A stretch of DNA of 64,000 bases from contig JACPYM010000015.1 of the NCBI GenBank assembly GCA_016196035.1, forward strand, positions 1 through 64,000, in the 5' to 3' direction. Every line of letters begins with the position of its first letter. The first letter of the stretch is position 1. This document shows, piece by piece, positions 25,101-35,000 of this stretch. The notes under the pieces were generated by a model. The model had not been told where the DNA came from. It did no database searches and saw only the letters and a program-made list of their open reading frames with translations. Made by a program: the position numbers and the translations under genes. Origin of the DNA: Acidobacteriota bacterium. GTDB lineage: Bacteria; Acidobacteriota; Blastocatellia; RBC074.

Positions 25101-28100
25101 GTGATGCGCAGCGCCAAAGCGCAAGAGCTTGGCCGTTTCCATGCCGTCCACAACGGCGGCCATGCGCAAATAATCTTTTTCGGGCAGATGTCCCAGATCG
25201 AGCGCGGCGGTAATCATCTTGCGTGTTTCTTCGATCTCCTGGCGCAAGACGGCGCGGCAACTGGTGAGCATCTGTTCACGGTCGCGCCGCATACTCTCCA
25301 CTTTCGCCGGATCAAAGCCGGTGTCGGCGAGGTATTGCAGCAAATAAAGCGTCGCGTCGTGATCGCGCCGTTCGCTGCGAAAGGCGAACGCGCGTTGCCA
25401 ATCGAGCGGCAGGTTTTTGGCGATGGTGCGCAAGAGCGCCGCGATGACGCTTTCCGGCTCTTCCGTCTCGGATTTCAAACGCCAGGTCAGCGGCAATTCA
25501 GTCGCCAAGAGCGGCGCATAAAGCGCGTGGCGGAGCTTTGGCTCGCTCGCGCTGATGACCTTGGCGGCATCGAAAATATCGCCGGCATCCGTGACGGCTT
25601 CGATGCACATGGCCAGCGCTTCACGGATGGGGAGCGCGGGGGTTTGTTGCCGGGTGAGTTCCAATTCACGCACCACCCCCGCCAGGTGCGTCCCGACGAA
25701 TTCGCGCAAGGGCGCGAGGTGCGGCGGCGGTTGCAGGCTGATGCGGCCCGGATTTGTCTCAAGCAGGGAAATCCAGCGGCGCGCCAGGTCAACCGCTTCG
25801 CGGCTGTAATCGAGCAGTTGTTTGAAGGCCTCGCCTTCAATATCGCGCTGTCCGGCGGAGCGCCCAATCAACTCGCGGTCAGTATGATTGATTTCGCGCT
25901 GCACCTGACGTTCATCCGACCATTGCCGGATGAGTCGCTTGACCGCCGCCACATCGCATTTCTCGCTGATCTGGGTGGGCAAGAGCGTGCGCAACCGGCC
26001 TTTCGGCTCGCACCAATTCCGCCAGACGTAGGTGGCTGGGGCAAACTCGAGTTCTTTGAACGGCGCCTGTTTCCACCAGGCCTCGACTTCGTGGCGCAAT
26101 TCCTGAAAATCTTTTTGCCAGGCTTCTTTGTTTTTGTGTTGTCTGAGCATGCCCGGATCAATGGGCCGCGCGTCGTGACATTGGGCGCCGATGGTTTGGC
26201 AAAATTCGTGAAACAGGGGCAGGCTGTTCAGCCGGGGCAACTGCGCCAACACGCGCGGCGCCTTGGTCGAAGGGGCGAGTAAAGCGGGGCGCAAGGTCGC
26301 CGCCGCTGTAAAGAGGCTGACCGACAAGTCCCATTCGGCGCTGGTGGAAGTGAGCCAGCGCGGCGAGAAAAATTTCAGATCGGCGCGCAATTGATGCGCC
26401 AACTCGCCTTCGTCATACCGCATGACCCGGCTCAGTGCCAGGGCGCGGATCAGCCAGGAAGGCAGACACGTGCGTTCGTCCCGTTGCGCGCGTTCCAACG
26501 CGCGCGCCAGCGGAAAGGCCAGCCCCAATTGCCGCTCAAACACCAGCCGCCATAACAAGTCGCGCAACGCGACCAAACGTTCAGGCGCGGCCCCGCTCTC
26601 GATGGCATGCGCGATTTGCGCGGCTTTGAATTCGGCAGGCAACTGGTAAAGCGATGTGTCTTCATTTCCGCTGAAATAGAAGGGGGCATTGCGTTCTTCG
26701 AGCGCCACGTAAAGGAAAGTTTGCTCGCGCTCGTCTTCATCCTCAAAGCCCTGCGGAGTCGTTTCATAGTCCTCAAAAGGCTCCAACTCAGCCGCCTGCG
26801 CGACGGGCAGGGGCGCGGTAATGGGCGGCGGTGGCGGGGGCGGGGGAATCTCGTCATTCAAGGGGGCTGGGGCCGCATTGCCATTCAACACTGGTCGCTC
26901 AGTAAGCGGTGCGCCAGTTTCTGTTTTACTGCCCTTGCCGCGTTTCGCGCTTTTCCCATTCACGGTTGTGGTGATGGGGGCCGCGACTTCATTGAGGGCA
27001 ATTTCGTTTTCCGAGCGATGTGCGCGCGCGGAGGTCTCCGCCTCAACTTCGGAAAGGTCGTCGAGCAATTGCGACCAATGGGAGAGCGCTGTTGGATCCG
27101 GGGCCAGACCAGCGGCAGTAGCAGGGCCGTTCTTCGATTTGGATTTCAGGTTAGCAGGTTCGGCTGGCGCAAGGCCGGTTTTAGCGGTTTTAGCAGTTTT
27201 GCCTGCTTTACTTGCAGAGGGAACTCCAGCAGAGCGTGCATCCTGTGCCAAGAGGTTCGACGACACGCTGGCAGGGGGCTGGGAAGTTGCCTCGTCCTCT
27301 TCGCTTTCCGCAATATCGTCCAGCCGGTTGAACCAAGCTGGCAAAGGTTCATCAGCGCTCTCCGGCTCAGTCTTTTCTTTGCCCTTTCCTTTACGGGAGG
27401 TGGAGGCGTTTTTGGCGCTGTCTTTTTCTGTGATCTTACTTGCCGCCGTCGTTATGGCCTCTACCGGCTCACCGGGTTCTGTGGTATCGGCAGCATTGTC
27501 CGCCGCCAGCGCCAGCTTACCTTCCATCAGCGCTTTAGCCATCTCTTCCAGTGAAGGCCAGTTGCCGCCGGCCCACTCATTTAAGGGCAAATCAGCAGAG
27601 ACTTCAGCGCTGGCGTTCTGGCCAGCGAAATTTGCGTTAACCGGTTGGGGGCTGGACGCTGGCTCGACTGGCAGCGGCTCAGCATGGCTCGCCGGAGTTG
27701 TGGCTTGGCTGTCGTTCCGTTCCATTTCAGAAAGGAACGAAGATAGCGAATCGTCTTCGGTTGCGCCGCTTAGGTCTGCCGGATCGCTGGGGGCCGGGGA
27801 GGGCTGGAAATACAATTGCCCACGGGCCGCCTGCGCCGCCAACTCTTTACCGAAGTATTGCGCGACTTCTTCGCGTAAGGCATCCCATTGATCTCCATCC
27901 AGGTTGTTCCACTCATCAATGAGATAAATCAGCGACTGATAGGGTTTTTGCGCCTCACGCAGCGTCTGTTCTTCGAGCGGGGCGGGCGCGCCTTTGAGCG
28001 CGCCAATGGTTTCGCGCAACTTGCTGGCCTGCGCGTAACATTCCTGCAAAGGTTTATAGTTCGGTTGCGTCTTGTGGGCCAGTAAAAGAACGCGATTGAG

Positions 28101-28502
28101 CAGCGTAATCGTTTCCTGGCGAACCTGTTGGGCGGCGGCTTCTTGCGCCAGTGCGCGCCGGGCTTCTTCGGCTTTACGGGCTTCTTCTTCAGCGCGCACA
28201 CGGGCTGTCGTGATGGCTTCGATAACGACGTTTAGGAGTTTTTCCAGCGTGTAAAGATCGGGAATCTCTTCGGGTTTCAGCAGCGGGGTGACGTGGAAAA
28301 GCTCAGCGGCGCGCAGCAACTCCGCCCGCAATTCCTCGAAATCTTTGCGGGTTGTTTGCAACTCTTCCACCATCACATCAGAGAGCGGACGGCCAGACTT
28401 CTGCATTTCGGCAGCGGCGTCGAGCAGCAACGATCCCAACTGGGCAAAATTGCCGGTGAGAGAATCGAACTTATCTCTTAGGACAACCCGACTGACTTCC
28501 AT
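22155..28502 (-). CDS. Giant 2115-residue P-loop (STAND/archaeal-ATPase-like) protein
   Basis: The largest gene here. Residues 1-240 are helical and coiled-coil-rich (RARVRAEEEARKAEEARRAL). About 250-600 is low-complexity Ala/Ser/Glu/Pro, probably disordered. About 610-1420 is a long helical region with no motif I recognise. An ATPase follows: Walker A YGGRRLGKTTLL at about 1450, Walker B ILVLLDQAD at about 1534, then FKFVFAGVHNIPRM and a helical lid (LIEEPLAALGYTFESPDLVR), typical of archaeal-ATPase/STAND proteins. About 1700-2115 holds a further domain and a winged-helix-like end (ESAIKRVLWWAELLSLAQRV). There is no signal peptide or clear membrane helix. Large STAND ATPases often act in defence or signalling; that role is inferred. 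Single gene with no partner next to it. Confidence 0.75.
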   Translation of the reverse strand: MEVSRVVLRDKFDSLTGNFAQLGSLLLDAAAEMQKSGRPLSDVMVEELQTTRKDFEELRAELLRAAELFHVTPLLKPEEIPDLYTLEKLLNVVIEAITTARVRAEEEARKAEEARRALAQEAAAQQVRQETITLLNRVLLLAHKTQPNYKPLQECYAQASKLRETIGALKGAPAPLEEQTLREAQKPYQSLIYLIDEWNNLDGDQWDALREEVAQYFGKELAAQAARGQLYFQPSPAPSDPADLSGATEDDSLSSFLSEMERNDSQATTPASHAEPLPVEPASSPQPVNANFAGQNASAEVSADLPLNEWAGGNWPSLEEMAKALMEGKLALAADNAADTTEPGEPVEAITTAASKITEKDSAKNASTSRKGKGKEKTEPESADEPLPAWFNRLDDIAESEEDEATSQPPASVSSNLLAQDARSAGVPSASKAGKTAKTAKTGLAPAEPANLKSKSKNGPATAAGLAPDPTALSHWSQLLDDLSEVEAETSARAHRSENEIALNEVAAPITTTVNGKSAKRGKGSKTETGAPLTERPVLNGNAAPAPLNDEIPPPPPPPPITAPLPVAQAAELEPFEDYETTPQGFEDEDEREQTFLYVALEERNAPFYFSGNEDTSLYQLPAEFKAAQIAHAIESGAAPERLVALRDLLWRLVFERQLGLAFPLARALERAQRDERTCLPSWLIRALALSRVMRYDEGELAHQLRADLKFFSPRWLTSTSAEWDLSVSLFTAAATLRPALLAPSTKAPRVLAQLPRLNSLPLFHEFCQTIGAQCHDARPIDPGMLRQHKNKEAWQKDFQELRHEVEAWWKQAPFKELEFAPATYVWRNWCEPKGRLRTLLPTQISEKCDVAAVKRLIRQWSDERQVQREINHTDRELIGRSAGQRDIEGEAFKQLLDYSREAVDLARRWISLLETNPGRISLQPPPHLAPLREFVGTHLAGVVRELELTRQQTPALPIREALAMCIEAVTDAGDIFDAAKVISASEPKLRHALYAPLLATELPLTWRLKSETEEPESVIAALLRTIAKNLPLDWQRAFAFRSERRDHDATLYLLQYLADTGFDPAKVESMRRDREQMLTSCRAVLRQEIEETRKMITAALDLGHLPEKDYLRMAAVVDGMETAKLLRFGAAHHELLTMRQTILAKREGAIVSLREKLKLSGIGPDHYYYPQLARVLERGDLVTAEEYLGMVLDHQELPETEEAHDNFAGFYPEKAHELSDYLKQVPLYAVIQRARAGADLCGLRLKDFDLEAVAGAISAWFNTRRMQTISEEDIAKILPFLGLTFKEATLKQEENLTWITLVTDPIIGRERCPVPAYGSDAKGKYRILCVWDRPTEEELLQFVGDTSFGSPVFVFYFGQMNDDMRPALARLCRERHQTLVVIDDVLILYLYGQRAPRLHTLFEAALPFTWTEPYTATAVSPEMFYGRIQERKSIMSPTGTGFVYGGRRLGKTTLLRDVERNFHDPAQGRIAVFLDLEGENIGTQRQLDDLWLLLGEEFKRHKVVSGGHDNPTTLLDQVCQWLDGNQQRRILVLLDQADRFLEADEKEQFVRASRVRGVMEKTGRRFKFVFAGVHNIPRMTRIPDHPLAQFGTPISIGPLLGHEAQEARRLIEEPLAALGYTFESPDLVRRILWRTNYYPSLIQHYCYHLLKYLTNSNRASNSNAGPPYFVTSEDVDEAYRGQDMRAAIRAGLLATLQVDERYGVIAYLMADSLLQNDEKLLSQGFSISWISQQARYWWEEGFEAILADNALPVLLDEMVGLGILRATDNGYTLRSKGVAVLLGNEDQIAAELQRTRKMPPKYNPSTFRAARTGSPRRSPLTAQEIMEMRSRQNGLSVVFGNEAAGLTDLREFIEVATPRGLFAALDGTEHQSFIRQLNEALERQAEGTTLMLVLPSSPWEARWIEDAHQRLKDAPATRAFVRVAFIADPAKAWNLLNQQQTPFELLPGKGATAYSLKPWHDDALRQWLDDRSFSIDDDARERITAVTGNWPMLLEYFYQRSQIDSFSWMDHLRATAKDLRDKPAARDLARALGVDQTALGQSHLHALRVLLALEKEGAQTLEELHKSLNQMTEMSESAIKRVLWWAELLSLAQRVGPRWRVDHLVGRVLKTVSD

Positions 28503-29047
28503 GTCTGTTTCCTAAACGGATGCTCTTGTAGGCAGGCTGACGAACTGAGTTGGAGCGGGGAATACGCAGCTAGGATTGAGTCGCTCCGAAAAGGGGTTCC
28601 GCGCCATGCAGGCCTCGTAAAAAGACAATCGCCTGACGTCACAACACCACAACCCTGACACCATGCACTCACCGTGTCGCCAGCGGAACTCTAACTATGA
28701 TAGGGATGCAAGGATAAACGAATGCGCCTGTTCCCACTTCTCATTCTCAAGAAATCCCGAACCGATCAAGACCAACCAATTTCTGAAGCAACGTTCTGGA
28801 TGTAACCACGCAAGCAGATTGGATCAAAGCAGGTTAGGCTCCGATTTGCGGTGTGAGAAGTCTTGTTTCGGAATCCGATCGGGAAACAAGCAACGGGCGG
28901 CAATATAGTCGCTTGGTTGTCAATAATCAACCATAAATTACTGCGAAAATCCCAGAAATGATGGGCTAGTTGTACTAAGCACCGAGAATGTTCCGGCAAG
29001 ACATCTCGCTCCCTTTGGTCACTTGATTGGCTAGCGTAGATCTGCCT
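28503..29047. other. 545-base intergenic region upstream of the giant ATPase gene
   Basis: No supported gene, RNA or repeat. It must include the promoter of the 2115-residue ATPase. Base composition becomes more AT-rich from about 28690 to 29000 than in the flanking genes. Confidence 0.35.
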
Positions 29048-29788
29048 TTAGCAAGATTGTCCTTTGATACTGACGATTCCCTTTGTGCCTTTGTTCGGTT
29101 GTGGGCAAGCCTGTGAGGCATTGCTTGCGCGTTGCAGCGGCGCCGTGGTCTTGGCGGGAAAGTTAAAGGGCGAGCTTGGCAGCGGTTTATGCAAAATCGG
29201 TTCCCAGACCCAAACAGATGCTTCTGAAACCGACTCATCGTTGCGCTCAAAGTTGTTAAATTGTTGTTGCAACCCGAAGACGCCCAGTGAAGGGTGCGGC
29301 AATTCAATGCCGTCTGCGTTAATCATTGAAGGGAAAGCCAGCAAGCTGGGATTGGAAATAAAGCTTGATTCAAGCGCTGGAATGAAAGGCAAAGGAACTT
29401 TGTCAAAACGGCTCTGACGCCGTGGTTGAAACGCGACTGACTGTTCTGCGCGCCTGCCTGTCCGGCCAACTTGATTCAAAACCTCTGTCAGTCTGGCAGG
29501 CCGGCCAGACGCCGCCTGGCCGGCGCGAACCAGTGCCAAATCAATTTTGGACGCGGAACTGGCGTCGGCAAACCGCATTGCCAAAGGCGTGGGATTGCCC
29601 GTTACCACGGCGACCAGCGAGCCATAGGCTTGCCAGCTTTCCCGTGCTTTTTCCGGTAGCAGGTTTGTCACAGAAGCGAAGGCATTGGCGGTAAACACTG
29701 CCACGTTATTTGAAGAAAACGGCCTTAATGCATGCGCGACCGTCAGCAGGGCCAGTAATGACAGTGCACGAATCGTATGGGTCAGCAT
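29048..29788 (-). CDS. Hypothetical exported protein
   Basis: 246 residues of unknown function. An N-terminal export signal is clear (MLTHTIRALSLLALLTVAHA). The remainder is polar, with many Ser, Pro and Asn residues and no domain I recognise, and ends in two cysteines near the C-terminus (QACPQPNKG and QSC). ACGGAG six bases before the ATG at 29788 favours that start over the ATG two codons upstream. It is flanked by long intergenic stretches, so it is probably transcribed alone. A plus-strand open frame overlaps it but lacks a ribosome site. The signal peptide and ribosome site are the main support for a real gene. Confidence 0.5.
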   Translation of the reverse strand: MLTHTIRALSLLALLTVAHALRPFSSNNVAVFTANAFASVTNLLPEKARESWQAYGSLVAVVTGNPTPLAMRFADASSASKIDLALVRAGQAASGRPARLTEVLNQVGRTGRRAEQSVAFQPRRQSRFDKVPLPFIPALESSFISNPSLLAFPSMINADGIELPHPSLGVFGLQQQFNNFERNDESVSEASVWVWEPILHKPLPSSPFNFPAKTTAPLQRASNASQACPQPNKGTKGIVSIKGQSC

Positions 29789-30278
29789 AAACAACTCCGT
29801 AACGAGAGAGCAGAAACAGTCAGCTTGTTCTGTAATTCCTAGTGGGTTTGTCCCGCAGCGCTTGGATCATCTTTTACCAAGCTATTCTCTAAACGCTCCA
29901 GCCCAGTCGAAGTTTAATGACTTTCGTAAATATCTATTGTCCTTTTGCCGTCAATTACGTGCGGTTGGTGGCGCGGAATGCAGCAAAGTTTCAGCCGGTG
30001 GTAAATAATTTGAAAACAAGTCCAGCCAAGTATGCCCGATCCCGACAGGGAAGTTGTCAACCGCATGTAAAATCAATCGTAAAATCAGGCCCGACCATGC
30101 CGTTCATTTAAGTAAGGCGCAAAAAGTTCTTTGACAGAAATTTTTCACCACGAAGAAACGAAGAGCGCGAAGGATAGAGAAGAAACGTCAATGTTGATAC
30201 GCCTTTCCCTTCTTCCTTCTTCCTCATCTTCGTGTCCTTCGTTGCTTCGTGATTGTCAAAGAATTTTTTGCCACTTAC
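29789..30278. other. 490-base intergenic region holding a large inverted repeat
   Basis: Contains the element at 30121-30272. The remainder (29800-30110) is AT-richer and shows no gene or RNA I recognise; it includes the upstream region of the hypothetical exported gene. Confidence 0.4.
30121..30272. repeat. Imperfect inverted-repeat element of the CACGAAG type
   Basis: The left arm begins AAAAAGTTCTTTGACA and includes CACGAAGAAACGAAG. The right arm (to about 30272) is its approximate reverse complement: TCCTTCGTTGCTTCGTG at 30235-30251, then TGTCAAAGAATTTTT at 30254-30268. About 40 paired bases lie on each side with several mismatches. It lies directly after the FKBP gene end. Confidence 0.7.
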
Positions 30279-30836
30279 TTAGCGCATACCAAACGCATTG
30301 TTGCCTTTGATTCCAATCAACTCGACTTCAAAGACGAGCGTCGAATTTGGCGGAATGGTTCCCATCGGGTTGCTGCCGTAGCCTAGTGCTGGCGGAATGA
30401 CCAGTTTGCGTTTGCCTCCCACGCGCATGGCTTCGATCCCGCGTCCACCGCCGACGCCAATCTCCCATCCTTTGATTACTTCACCTTTGCCGAGTTTAAG
30501 TTCCAAGGCTGGTTTCGCCCCGTCTTGATTACTGTCGAACTTGATGCCATCCACGGTCCAGCCGGTATAACGCAGCCGCACCGTTTGTCCGAACAAGGGG
30601 CGCGGCCCATTGCCCACCACCAAATCCTGATATTTCAAACCAGAAGGCGTTTCGATGAGGTTTTCGGCGGCTTTTTCTGCCACGGTGGCAGGTGTTGGCG
30701 AGGGGTGATCGGGGAAAGCCCCTGCCAGCGGCGTGGGGCTGGCAGCCGATTCCGCCGGCGGCGTTGGTGACTGGCAGGCACTCGTGACGAACATCAAGCC
30801 GCATAGCAAGAGAGTAGTTGGACGCACACATGTCAT
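30279..30836 (-). CDS. FKBP-type peptidyl-prolyl cis-trans isomerase, lipoprotein
   Basis: 185 residues. A lipoprotein signal ends in the lipobox VTSAC (Cys21 lipidated), followed by a Pro/Ala/Ser-rich tether to about residue 60. The FKBP domain shows TPSGLKYQDLVVGNGPRP, VRLRYTGW, DGIKFDSN, GEVIKGWEIGV, GGKRKLVIPPALGYGS and [16 protein letters not shown], covering the usual active-site strands and loops. It should speed proline isomerisation during folding of envelope proteins, anchored to a membrane facing the periplasm. A second FKBP domain occurs in this window at 50274-51116. The gene is divergent from the ROK-family gene; an inverted-repeat element follows its stop. Confidence 0.9.
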   Translation of the reverse strand: MTCVRPTTLLLCGLMFVTSACQSPTPPAESAASPTPLAGAFPDHPSPTPATVAEKAAENLIETPSGLKYQDLVVGNGPRPLFGQTVRLRYTGWTVDGIKFDSNQDGAKPALELKLGKGEVIKGWEIGVGGGRGIEAMRVGGKRKLVIPPALGYGSNPMGTIPPNSTLVFEVELIGIKGNNAFGMR

Positions 30837-30922
30837 CGCATTTCCCCAAAGATAAAGTTTGTGGTTGAAGCTGGATTACGGCTTTTCAGCCCAGAATGCC
30901 TTTAGCTCAGGCAAGCGGCGGG

Positions 30923-30928
30923 TATAAT
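30923..30928 (+). promoter_or_regulatory. -10-like TATAAT box upstream of the ROK gene
   Basis: A perfect TATAAT lies 47 bases before the ATG of the ROK-family gene. The hexamer 16 bases upstream (TTTAGC) is a poor -35 match, so the call rests on the -10 box and position. Confidence 0.35.
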
Positions 30929-30974
30929 AGCGGGCGTCGTAAAGCCGGTCAAAACTCTTCAAGGCAGGTCGCTC

Positions 30975-32024
30975 GTGAAAACAACCAACACACGCCACCC
31001 CGTGCCGCCACCGCTGACCCTGGCTCTGGCGTTCCATCCCGCCGCCTTGACGGCGGCCCTAGTGGATCAGCGCGGTCGTCTCGTGGCCCAGGCGAAAAGC
31101 GCCCCGAAATTTTATACCACCCGCGCCGTCATAGCGGCGCTGGTCGAATTGATTATTGAATTGGCCCACACCCCCGCACGCGGCGCTGCTGAGATCAACG
31201 CGATCGGTATTGCGTTACCGGGCCAACTCGATCCGCAGAGCCAACGGGTGACCATCCCGGCTTGGAAAAACTGGGCGCGCGTGCCGCTCGGTGAACTGCT
31301 GGAACAGGCCTTGAATAAGGCCGGCTATGACATTCGGCAACCGGGGGCGGCCACCGAAGCCGTAGCGGAAACGCGTCTTTCGGGGCACCCACCTGTAACC
31401 ATTCGCCCGCGTGCCGTGGCCCTGGCGGCAGCCGAAAGCTGGGTCGGCGCCGCGCGTGGCAAGCAACATGTCGTCTATCTTGGGTTGAGTGAAACGATTG
31501 AAAGCGGGATTTTGATCGGCGGGCAGGCTTTGCTGGGGGCTGACGGGGTGGCGGGCGCAGCCGGTTGGTTGGCGCTGGGTGACAACTTCAAACGCGATTA
31601 CGAGACGCAAGGTTGTTTGACCAGCGAAGGCGCGCCAGGCGCCCTGGTGCGGCGGGCCATTGAAGAGTTTGGCGGCGACACACGCTCGATGCTGGGCAGC
31701 CTGATTATGGAAACGCCCGGCCACTTGACGCCTGAAATGATCGTGCGGGCGGCGCGCGGCGGCGAAAGCCATGCGCATCACGTGGTCACGGCGCATTGCC
31801 GCTGGCTAGGCCGTGGCATGGCCAACCTGATCTCGCTTTTCAATCCCGAAGCCTTGCTGCTGGGCGGCGAATGGGGGGGGGCGCTGACGCCTTTCCTGGA
31901 TGAGATTCGTGAGGAAGCGCGGTTGTGGGCGTTGCCTGAGGCGGCCCGCCGCTGTAAAATTTTAGCGGCGACAATTGAGAATCATGCCGAACTCATCGGC
32001 GCGGCGCGGCTCACGCAAACTTGA
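30975..32024 (+). CDS. ROK-family protein with degenerate nucleotide-binding motifs
   Basis: 349 residues with the overall ROK (sugar kinase/regulator) layout. The N-lobe has AIGIALPGQLDPQSQRV, then RAVALAAAESWVGAARG and the glycine-rich segment SGILIGGQALLGADGVAGAA, ending with LISLFNPEALLLGGEWG. Key ROK kinase features are missing. The first strand reads LALAFHPAALTAALVD in place of DIGGTxxxxA. The ExGH and CxCGxxGCxE zinc motifs that follow the glycine-rich loop are replaced by WLALGDN and a lone QGCLTSEGAPGAL. Sugar kinase activity is therefore doubtful; a sensor or regulator role without the helix-turn-helix seen in NagC is possible. Preceded by AGGCAGGTCGCTC. Confidence 0.7.
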   Translation: MKTTNTRHPVPPPLTLALAFHPAALTAALVDQRGRLVAQAKSAPKFYTTRAVIAALVELIIELAHTPARGAAEINAIGIALPGQLDPQSQRVTIPAWKNWARVPLGELLEQALNKAGYDIRQPGAATEAVAETRLSGHPPVTIRPRAVALAAAESWVGAARGKQHVVYLGLSETIESGILIGGQALLGADGVAGAAGWLALGDNFKRDYETQGCLTSEGAPGALVRRAIEEFGGDTRSMLGSLIMETPGHLTPEMIVRAARGGESHAHHVVTAHCRWLGRGMANLISLFNPEALLLGGEWGGALTPFLDEIREEARLWALPEAARRCKILAATIENHAELIGAARLTQT

Positions 32025-32057
32025 GCCGCGTGCTTCCTCATTCAACCTACCCCGGCC

Positions 32058-35000
32058 CTAAAACTCCAGCCGGAATCCGAATTGAAACGCGCGTGGGATG
32101 CCGGGCGCAAAGGAACCAGAGCCGAGGCCATAACGATTGACGCGGTCGGTTTTCAATGTGCCGTTGATCGAACCGGGTGAAGCGTCGAGCGTGCCGCTCA
32201 GGAAATTGCCGGGGGTATCGTAATTGCCAATGTTGAAGAGGTTGAAAATCTCCACCATCGGTTCAACCCGCACGCGCCCGTCGCCGTAAAATTTAATCAC
32301 CTTTGAGATGCGCACGTCGGTGTTGCTAAAACGATCCACCGGGACTTGGCCGGCGGGGGCGAGCGCGAGAACCTCACCGCCATTGACGGTGGCGCCCAAG
32401 GCGCGCAGTTGTGCTTCGCTGAACAGCCCCGCTGTAACCAACGCGCGCGCGGCTGGCGTGAAGGCCGTTTGCACCGTGCCGTTAAAATCGGTGATCAGGC
32501 TGTTGAGCCGCCCCACGCCTACGCCACGGCCAAAGGCGCCGACGTTGGTGCCAGGCAGCAAGTCGCGCGTCGTGCCGTCGCCATCCAGATCGGTGAAAAA
32601 GATTTCGCCCGCGCCCGACCCGCTGTGTTGCGGCAACAGGATCGTCACCGGCAAGCCGCTGGCGAGGCGCGTGGTCGTGCTGAACTTAATGCCCCAGGGC
32701 AGTTCGGTTAGGAAGCTGACCGTGAATTGGTGCGTGCGATCCAGCCCCGTCGGCCCGTAGAATTTGGTCGGGCTGTCATTTGAGAATGAACCGGCCAGAA
32801 AATCCTGATCGCCCGCCGTCGAGGCAAAACGCGAGAGGGAATAACTCACCACCGTCGTCGCGTCTTTGACGATCCAGAATTTGCCCAGCCGTCCGCGCAG
32901 ATTGACCGACAGAGCGTTGTAAGTGGACAAGCCGACCGGCGCGATGACTGAGATGTTGCGGTAGTTGCGATTGACGCCGCTGAACGCGAAGCCGTCCAAC
33001 GCGCTGCCCGCATCCAGCCCAAAATCGGCGTAATCGCCGATGGTTGCTCCGGCTGTGATCGCGCAATTGATCGCGGCGGCAGTCGCATTGGCCGGACATT
33101 TGAAACTGTCATTGACGTCGCTGATGATCTGGCGCGCCAGTGTGGGGTTGAGCGTGTTGGCCGCGCCGATGCGATTCAGATTGATCCCTTGATTGAAATG
33201 CACGCCGCGATTGCGCAGGTAATCCACGCTCAGCACCAGGCCCGGCTTCAATTCGCGCTGCACGCCGATGTTGAATATGATGCCGTAGGGGCGCTGATAC
33301 TTGTTGTAAATCAGGCTCGACGCATCCAGCGTCTGGTCAAAGAGCGGCGCGACGCCTTTGGGCGGATAGTTGGCGGCCAAGCCGGCGGTGATCTGTTGCA
33401 AGACGGTTTGCATGTTTTGCGCGGCGGCGATGACGTTTTTGAGCGGTTGGCCTAACAGGTTGAGCGGGCCGTTGCAATTGCCCGGCGTCGCACTATATTT
33501 CGTGATGTCGAAGATGCACGCGCCCGTCGCCGGATTGAGCAGCTTGGGCGAACCGGCGTTGAGCACCGGCGTGTCATTGCCCAGGCCCGGCGGCAGATTC
33601 AACGGGCGATCAAAGAGCGCGTTGTTGATGATGTTCGTTTCGTAAAAGATTCCCGCGCCCCCGCGAATCACCGTCTTGCCGTTGCCGCGCACGTCCCAGG
33701 CAAAGCCCGCCTGTGGCGCAAAATTCAAATTGGGCCGATCCACTTTGCCGGCCAGATCAGGATGGAAGGCCGCCAGCGTTGGCGTGCGCGGCAGATCGTT
33801 GTTGGCGATGTTGCTGTCGAACACGTAGCGCACGCCAACGCTGGCGGAGAAGCTGGGCGTGATCTTCCAGTTGTCCTGAATGTATGCGCCAAAGCGGCTG
33901 TCATAAAAACCGCCAAAGGGCAGGTTGTGCGCCGGTTTCTCGCTGCCGAAGCCGAGGCCGTTGCCGAGCACGATCTGCGTCAGCGGGAAGTTGAGCGGAT
34001 TGCCCACGCCGCCATTGGCCTTGGCGAAATCAATCGTCCCCACGTTGTAGTTGGCGCGGATGCGCGGCGCGAGGCCGAAGAAACTGGCGAAACCGCCCTG
34101 CACGATCTTGTTGAACGAAGAGCCGAAACGCAGCGTGTGGTTGCCGACGACCCAACTGCCGTCGTACTTGACCTGCTTGTTGTCCTGATAGGTTTGTTGC
34201 GGCGCGAGCAAATCCGCGCCGACCGTCAGTTGAAAGCGGATGTTCACCAGCAGCGGTTTGCCGGCGGGATCGAGCGTCTTGGGCGTGCCCGCCGCGGCGT
34301 TCGCGTCCACGATGCCATTGTTGAAATTCAGATAGCTGAAGCGCAGGGCGTGCGTCCAACGCGAGGTGCTGTAATCCGCGCCGACGACATGGAAGTTGGT
34401 GTTGTTCTGATTGGCAAAGGCCGACAGATCATTGCCGCCAAAGCCCGTCACGCCGGAATTATGGTTGTGGCTGAAACGATAGAACGCTTTCAAGCTGTTG
34501 GTGACGACCCAATCCACCCGCCCGCTCGCCAGCGTTTCGCGCAACGGCACGCCAAAAGCGGCGGTGAATTGCGGGAAGGGCGTCGAGTCGGTGAATTGCT
34601 GGCCGTTCTGCCGGGTGCGTTCGGCTTCGAGATGCCAGAACAATTTGTCCTTGATGAAATAGCCACCCGCGCGCCCGCCGAAATTCTGGCGCTCGAACGG
34701 CGGTTTCGCCGTCGTCGGCGAGGTCTTATCCAAACGCAAATCTGCCGCATACGATTCGTTGCGGAAAAAGCCGAAGCCGGAGCCGTGAATTTGATTGGAG
34801 CCGCTGCGCGTGACGATGTTGACCGCACCGCTCGAGGTCAGATCGGTACTGGCATCCAGCGACGAACGGCTGAGCTGAAATTCCTGGATGGATTCGTTGG
34901 AAAGATTGGTGGTCGTGGTGCCGACCGTCTCGTCGGTGATGTCCACGCCGTCCACCTGAATGCGCGTCGAACGCCCGCTGCGCCCGCCGATAGAGACACC

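Noticed and set aside
25101-26282. 393-residue plus-strand open frame in the giant ATPase gene
   Set aside because: Antisense shadow without ribosome site or recognisable domain.
30895-30960. tRNA-like text (TTTAGCTCAGG)
   Set aside because: No acceptor stem, anticodon arm or T-loop (GTTCGAATC-type) can be formed around it.
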